A stretch of 64,000 nt of DNA from JAVVEG01 sp041751425 (GTDB lineage: Bacteria > Pseudomonadota > Gammaproteobacteria > Pseudomonadales > Pseudohongiellaceae). The notes under the pieces are model-generated. The model saw only the letters and a list, made by a program, of their open reading frames with translations. It had not been told where the DNA came from and searched no databases. A program made the translations under genes and the position numbers. Shown one piece after another: positions 60,882 through 64,000 of the stretch. The DNA lies in contig JBGSXL010000002.1 in assembly GCA_041751425.1 (NCBI GenBank), positions 62,001 to 126,000 on the forward strand, read 5' to 3'. The stretch's first letter is position 1, and each line of letters starts with the position of its first letter.

Positions 60882-62108
60882 ATGTCGGCGGACCCTTTGA
60901 CGGCAATCGCAATAAAACGGCTGGAGTCTCCCGGTTTTTATGCCGCAGGGGGCGTGAAAGGATTGTACCTGAGAGTCAATGCAGGCGGCTCCCGTTCGTG
61001 GATTCTCCGCGTCACCGTCGGCCATAAACGGCGCGACATAGGTTTGGGTGGCTATCCTGATGTAACCCTCTCAATGGCGCGAGATAAAGCCAGAGAGTGC
61101 CGCGAATTGATCCGGTCTGGTATTGATCCAGTAGATCAACGAAAAGCAGATAAGCAGGCTTTGAAATCGCGGCAGGCCAAAGCTATTACCTTCAAGCAAG
61201 CAGCCTTGCGCTGCCACGCGACCAAACAGACAGAATTCAGAAATGAAAAGCACAGACACGAATGGATCACCGCGCTGGAAAATCACGCCTTCCCCACTAT
61301 TGGCAATATGCAAATTGCCGAAATTGACGTTACCCATGTACTCGAAATGCTGGAAAAAATCTGGCATACCAAGACAGAAACCGCGACCCGCGTCAGGCAA
61401 CGCACAGAAGCAGTAATTACATGGGCGACAGTCTCCGGCTTTCGATCTGGTGACAACCCGGCACGATGGGATGGCAATCTGAAAGAGCTATTGCCAAACC
61501 CGGCCAAGATTGCCCCGGTAAAGCATTTCCGATCCCTGCACTGGCAGAAGGTCGGCCAGTTCATGAAGGATCTGCGAATACGTCCCGGGATCGCAGCTAG
61601 GGCGCTGGAATTCGCCATTTTGACAGCAGCCCGCAGCGGAGAAGTTCGCGGCATGACGTGGGATGAAATAGACATGGATGCCGGGATATGGGTAGTTCCT
61701 GAAACCAGAATCAAGGCAGGGAAAAAGCATACAGTACCCCTTTCCGATTCGGCTAAGACCATTCTGGCCGGACTCCCGCGTTTTGAGGAATGCCCCTATG
61801 TTTTCCCCTCTCCCCGTGGCGGGATGCTCTCTGATGCTACGTTATCGGCTGTATTGAAGCGCATGGACGTTGACGCTGTGCCACACGGATTTCGCAGTAC
61901 ATTCAAGGATTGGGCTAGATCATGCACCGTTTACCCTGACGAAGTTTCAGAATTGGCACTGGCGCACGTCAACAATGATGCTACGAGGGCAGCCTATGCG
62001 AGGGATGAGCTTTTGCCTAAACGCGCTCTGCTAATGAGAGACTGGGAAAAATTTTGCGCCTTACCGCTAAAGAGCAGCGCCGTCACTCCTATACGGAATT
62101 CAAAATGA
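60882..62108 (+). CDS. P4-type tyrosine integrase
   Basis: This integrase has 408 residues. The N-terminal DUF4102 arm-binding domain (GGVKGLYLRVNAGGSRSW, RDIGLGGYPDVTLSMAR) is followed by a core-binding domain and the catalytic domain. Arg251 (AARSGEVRG), His335 and Arg338 (PHGFRSTF), His362 (LAHVNND) and Tyr372 (AAYARDELL) are present. Such integrases usually insert islands, satellites and prophages into tRNA or other conserved genes. AGGGGG lies 5 nt before the ATG. It marks the left end of an element that continues past the window, and its stop overlaps the next start (ATGA). Confidence 0.95.
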   Translation: MSADPLTAIAIKRLESPGFYAAGGVKGLYLRVNAGGSRSWILRVTVGHKRRDIGLGGYPDVTLSMARDKARECRELIRSGIDPVDQRKADKQALKSRQAKAITFKQAALRCHATKQTEFRNEKHRHEWITALENHAFPTIGNMQIAEIDVTHVLEMLEKIWHTKTETATRVRQRTEAVITWATVSGFRSGDNPARWDGNLKELLPNPAKIAPVKHFRSLHWQKVGQFMKDLRIRPGIAARALEFAILTAARSGEVRGMTWDEIDMDAGIWVVPETRIKAGKKHTVPLSDSAKTILAGLPRFEECPYVFPSPRGGMLSDATLSAVLKRMDVDAVPHGFRSTFKDWARSCTVYPDEVSELALAHVNNDATRAAYARDELLPKRALLMRDWEKFCALPLKSSAVTPIRNSK

Positions 62109-62782
62109 CAATCAAAGGTAAGCGAACAGGCTCACTGCGAAAACTGACACCGGAAGAAGCGCGTTCTCAATTCGGCGGAGGGTTCGTTGACAGAAGTTTT
62201 CCCGAAGCCACCATAAATAACATTCTCCAACGGTTCAGTCTGTCAGCAGATCACGAATCATTTAAAGAATATCTAGGCTTTCAGCTTGGCCTCTATAGGT
62301 CGCTTGAACGGGACGCACGAAAAAAGCCTTCTATTGAGCAGGAAGTAAAACTGCTAGAGGAAATGCTATACACCACACAAGAAGTATCAGCTCGTTTATG
62401 CAATCTGCCCCCTGAAGCTGATTACTATTTTAATGAAATTGGCCGCTCCCACTATGGCAACAATTTTTCAGGATTCAAGAGACAGATTTTATCCGACTTG
62501 GAAAAGCTCTCTACTTTGGTTGTTCTGAGCGAACGTGCGATAGAGAGCAATCGACGCAGGACCGGTAGACCGAAGGAAGAAAATCGAGCAAGGTTTTTAG
62601 CCAGTCTTGACGCTTGGCTTGAGGCGCACGAAGACGGTTTGAAGAAGGCAAAAGCCACTGATATCCTAATCGAGGTATGCAAAGCCCTACAGATAAAATT
62701 ACCTGATGATCCGCTCAAAGTGCGAAAGCAAATCAACGCATGGCGAAAATACGAGAATACACTAGCCGAAAAGTCCAGCTAA
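62105..62782 (+). CDS. Hypothetical protein of the integrative element
   Basis: I do not recognise this. It has 225 residues from the ATG overlapping the integrase stop; a longer frame would start inside the integrase gene. It is basic and helical throughout (SLRKLTPEEARSQFGGG, YRSLERDARKKPSIEQEVKL, KRQILSDLEKLSTLVVLSER, TGRPKEENRARF), with no membrane segment or signal. The tight coupling to the integrase suggests a role in element maintenance or a cargo function. A DNA-binding role is possible but unproven. Confidence 0.75.
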   Translation: MTIKGKRTGSLRKLTPEEARSQFGGGFVDRSFPEATINNILQRFSLSADHESFKEYLGFQLGLYRSLERDARKKPSIEQEVKLLEEMLYTTQEVSARLCNLPPEADYYFNEIGRSHYGNNFSGFKRQILSDLEKLSTLVVLSERAIESNRRRTGRPKEENRARFLASLDAWLEAHEDGLKKAKATDILIEVCKALQIKLPDDPLKVRKQINAWRKYENTLAEKSS

Positions 62783-62862
62783 CTAGGTGTAGTTTTCGTA
62801 CTTATTTGTCCTAGCCTCTCCCAATAACATGATTCCTGTCCAATCCAATTGACGGGGATAAC

Positions 62863-63069
62863 ATGAACGCACAATCAACGAAACCAATCCGCTATTTAAG
62901 TATTAAAGATATTGCTCTCCGGCATGGCCGCAGTCCTGCAACAATATGGCGCTGCACTGCCGCCAGAGAATTCCCGCAGCCGGTAAAGTTATCTCCCGGC
63001 TGTACTCGCTGGAAACTTTCGGATATTGAGAAGTGGGAGAACGATCGCGAGGGAGGTAATCAGAAATGA
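62863..63069 (+). CDS. AlpA-like regulator/excisionase
   Basis: This small MerR/AlpA-type helix-turn-helix protein has 68 residues: YLSIKDIALRHGRSPATIWR, then the family's FPQPVKLSPGCTRWKLSDIE. AlpA-type proteins activate integrase expression or act as excisionases in P4-like elements. GGGGATAAC lies before the ATG. Its stop overlaps the next start by 4 bp. It probably acts on sites near the integrase gene. Confidence 0.88.
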   Translation: MNAQSTKPIRYLSIKDIALRHGRSPATIWRCTAAREFPQPVKLSPGCTRWKLSDIEKWENDREGGNQK

Positions 63070-63410
63070 CCCTACAAAAAGAAAACCCTGTAGAGGTGGC
63101 GACCAATACAGGGCATATTTCTAAAACATTGCGAAGTAATCCTACCAAACTTTCCAAAAGAATGCACCGTATTGTCTTGGCATTATTAGATCGCCCGCAT
63201 TCAACCCGCGAACTGATAGACATAGCCCCGACAACAAATGTCGCACAGTACGTCAAAGACTTGCGGCGCGGGTACTCTCTCTCGATTCCTTGCGAACACA
63301 TACCTTTCGTCACAATTGATTCTCAGCCTTCTTGGTATGGGCGCTACCACCTTACCGACGACGATAGAAAAAAACTGCAAGATAGTTTTGGCGGGGGGGC
63401 TTCACTATGA
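63066..63410 (+). CDS. Small winged-helix-like protein of the element
   Basis: The 114 residues belong to an unrecognised family. The centre looks like a winged helix: KRMHRIVLALLDRPHSTREL, IAPTTNVAQYVKDLRRGYSL, then a beta-rich wing and YGRYHLTDDDRKKLQ. Such proteins are common in phage and satellite early regions and often modulate transcription or host functions. Start and stop both overlap its neighbours by 4 bp (ATGA), so it is part of a translationally coupled block. Confidence 0.7.
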   Translation: MTLQKENPVEVATNTGHISKTLRSNPTKLSKRMHRIVLALLDRPHSTRELIDIAPTTNVAQYVKDLRRGYSLSIPCEHIPFVTIDSQPSWYGRYHLTDDDRKKLQDSFGGGASL

Positions 63411-63619
63411 GTCTACGCCGAGCGATAAATGAAAAATGCCGCGAATGTATCTACTGCGAATCTGGCCCCGGATATTGGCGGCAACAGGTAGCAGCATGTA
63501 CTGCTAAAAGCTGCCCTCTATTCAACGTTCGCCCGAAGCCTAGGGAAACTATTACTTCAAACGTAATCGCGCTGGAAAGTTCTAAAAAGCGCCAATTTGA
63601 GGCCATAGCGAATGCCTAA
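63407..63619 (+). CDS. Small cysteine-containing phage-type protein
   Basis: The 70 residues have AINEKCRECIYCESGPG, then WRQQVAACTAKSCPLFNVRP. The pattern CxxCxxC with a distal CxxxxCPLF motif is typical of small phage or satellite proteins that may bind zinc. The function is unknown. It overlaps the preceding gene by 4 bp and the following start by 8 bp. Confidence 0.7.
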   Translation: MSLRRAINEKCRECIYCESGPGYWRQQVAACTAKSCPLFNVRPKPRETITSNVIALESSKKRQFEAIANA

Positions 63620-64000
63620 TGGTAAAGGTTCGCCCAGCAAAGCGATCACCTATCCCGGCTACTTGCATTTGCATAAAGCATTGCTTAATTGCCCGGATTT
63701 TATCTCGCTCAAAGGAAACACGATCAAGCTGTTGATTGACATTGGTAGCCAGTACAACGGTCGCAACAACGGCGATCTGTGCGCGGCAATGTCAATCCTG
63801 AAAAAGCGAGGCTGGAATAGCAATCAACAAATTTGCAAAGGCATTAAAGAACTGATCGAAAAAAACTTAATTACTCAAACCAAGCAAGGCGGGCTAAACA
63901 TGGGGCCGAATCTGTACGCGATCACATGGCAACCGATTGATGAATGCGGAGGGAAGTTGGACGTTTCTCCTACCCTGCATCCACCCAGGAGCTTCCGATG
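63612..64000 (+). CDS. Probable DNA-binding/replication protein of the element (3' truncated by window)
   Basis: The frame from the ATG at 63612 is open to the window end (129 codons). It begins MPNGKGSPSKAITYPGYLHL and contains FISLKGNTIKLLIDIGSQYN, NNGDLCAAMSILKKRGWNSN and CKGIKELIEKNLITQTKQ, the last being a helix-turn-helix and wing-like pattern. This resembles winged-helix proteins in phage and satellite replication modules. The C-terminal half is outside the window. It starts inside the end of the preceding gene (8-bp overlap). Confidence 0.7.
   Translation, partial: MPNGKGSPSKAITYPGYLHLHKALLNCPDFISLKGNTIKLLIDIGSQYNGRNNGDLCAAMSILKKRGWNSNQQICKGIKELIEKNLITQTKQGGLNMGPNLYAITWQPIDECGGKLDVSPTLHPPRSFR

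Overview
The window is a 64 kb piece of a gammaproteobacterial chromosome. The evidence is the gene order of the fatty-acid cluster (rluC, yceD, rpmF, plsX, fabD, fabG, acpP, fabF, pabC, mltG, tmk, holB, pilZ), the sucAB-lpd-sucCD order, and a TonB2-type transport operon of the kind found in marine Gammaproteobacteria. An ice-binding protein gene and many outer-membrane or exported proteins suggest an aerobic heterotroph from a cold or marine setting. I cannot name a genus. No rRNA or intact tRNA gene and no CRISPR array was seen.

Layout. 1-7 kb: end of the TCA-cycle operon (sucA cut by the window edge, sucB, lpd, sucC, sucD), then a structured 385-bp gap. 7.4-12.5 kb: a tightly packed TonB2 operon (DUF3450, long ExbB/TtpC-type protein, ExbB, ExbD, TonB, TPR protein) ending in a clear terminator. 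12.6-16.4 kb: htpG and a convergent argS. 16.5-27.2 kb: rluC, then the ribosome/phospholipid/fatty-acid cluster through holB and pilZ. It includes the 59-residue rpmF and is driven by a near-consensus promoter lying almost on the yceD start codon. 27.2-35.5 kb: redox and metal genes (DUF411 lipoprotein, L-2-hydroxyglutarate oxidase-like enzyme, divergent ggt and gor, and a copper operon of multicopper oxidase, outer-membrane factor and a small Cys/His protein). 35.5-41.7 kb: an M56 peptidase fused to a TonB C-terminal domain, a small phosphatase-like protein, a stand-alone tyrosine recombinase, and prc. 41.7-52.4 kb: a DUF5916 outer-membrane protein, an amidohydrolase, a DUF2058 protein, two short-chain dehydrogenases, an MFS and an EamA transporter, and a TPR lipoprotein.

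52.5-58.3 kb is the part I consider most novel. An ECF sigma factor, its anti-sigma factor and a lipoprotein are divergent from a subtilase with a long heptad-repeat N-terminal region. Next to these are an alanine-rich exported protein with 16-residue repeats and an outer-membrane beta-barrel protein. Three promoter-like sequences of one type (GGRAY, 16-17 bases, CGTYA) lie before the sigma gene, the subtilase gene and the alanine-rich gene, which suggests a self-contained envelope regulon. It is followed by about 850 bp of non-coding DNA with two large inverted-repeat elements sharing a 46-bp core in opposite orientation, then the ice-binding protein gene and a second hairpin-rich intergenic block.

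60.9-64 kb is the left end of an integrative element: a P4-type integrase preceded by repeated 9-bp sites, an unknown 225-residue protein, an AlpA-like regulator, a winged-helix-like protein, a small Cys protein and a probable DNA-binding/replication protein cut by the window edge.
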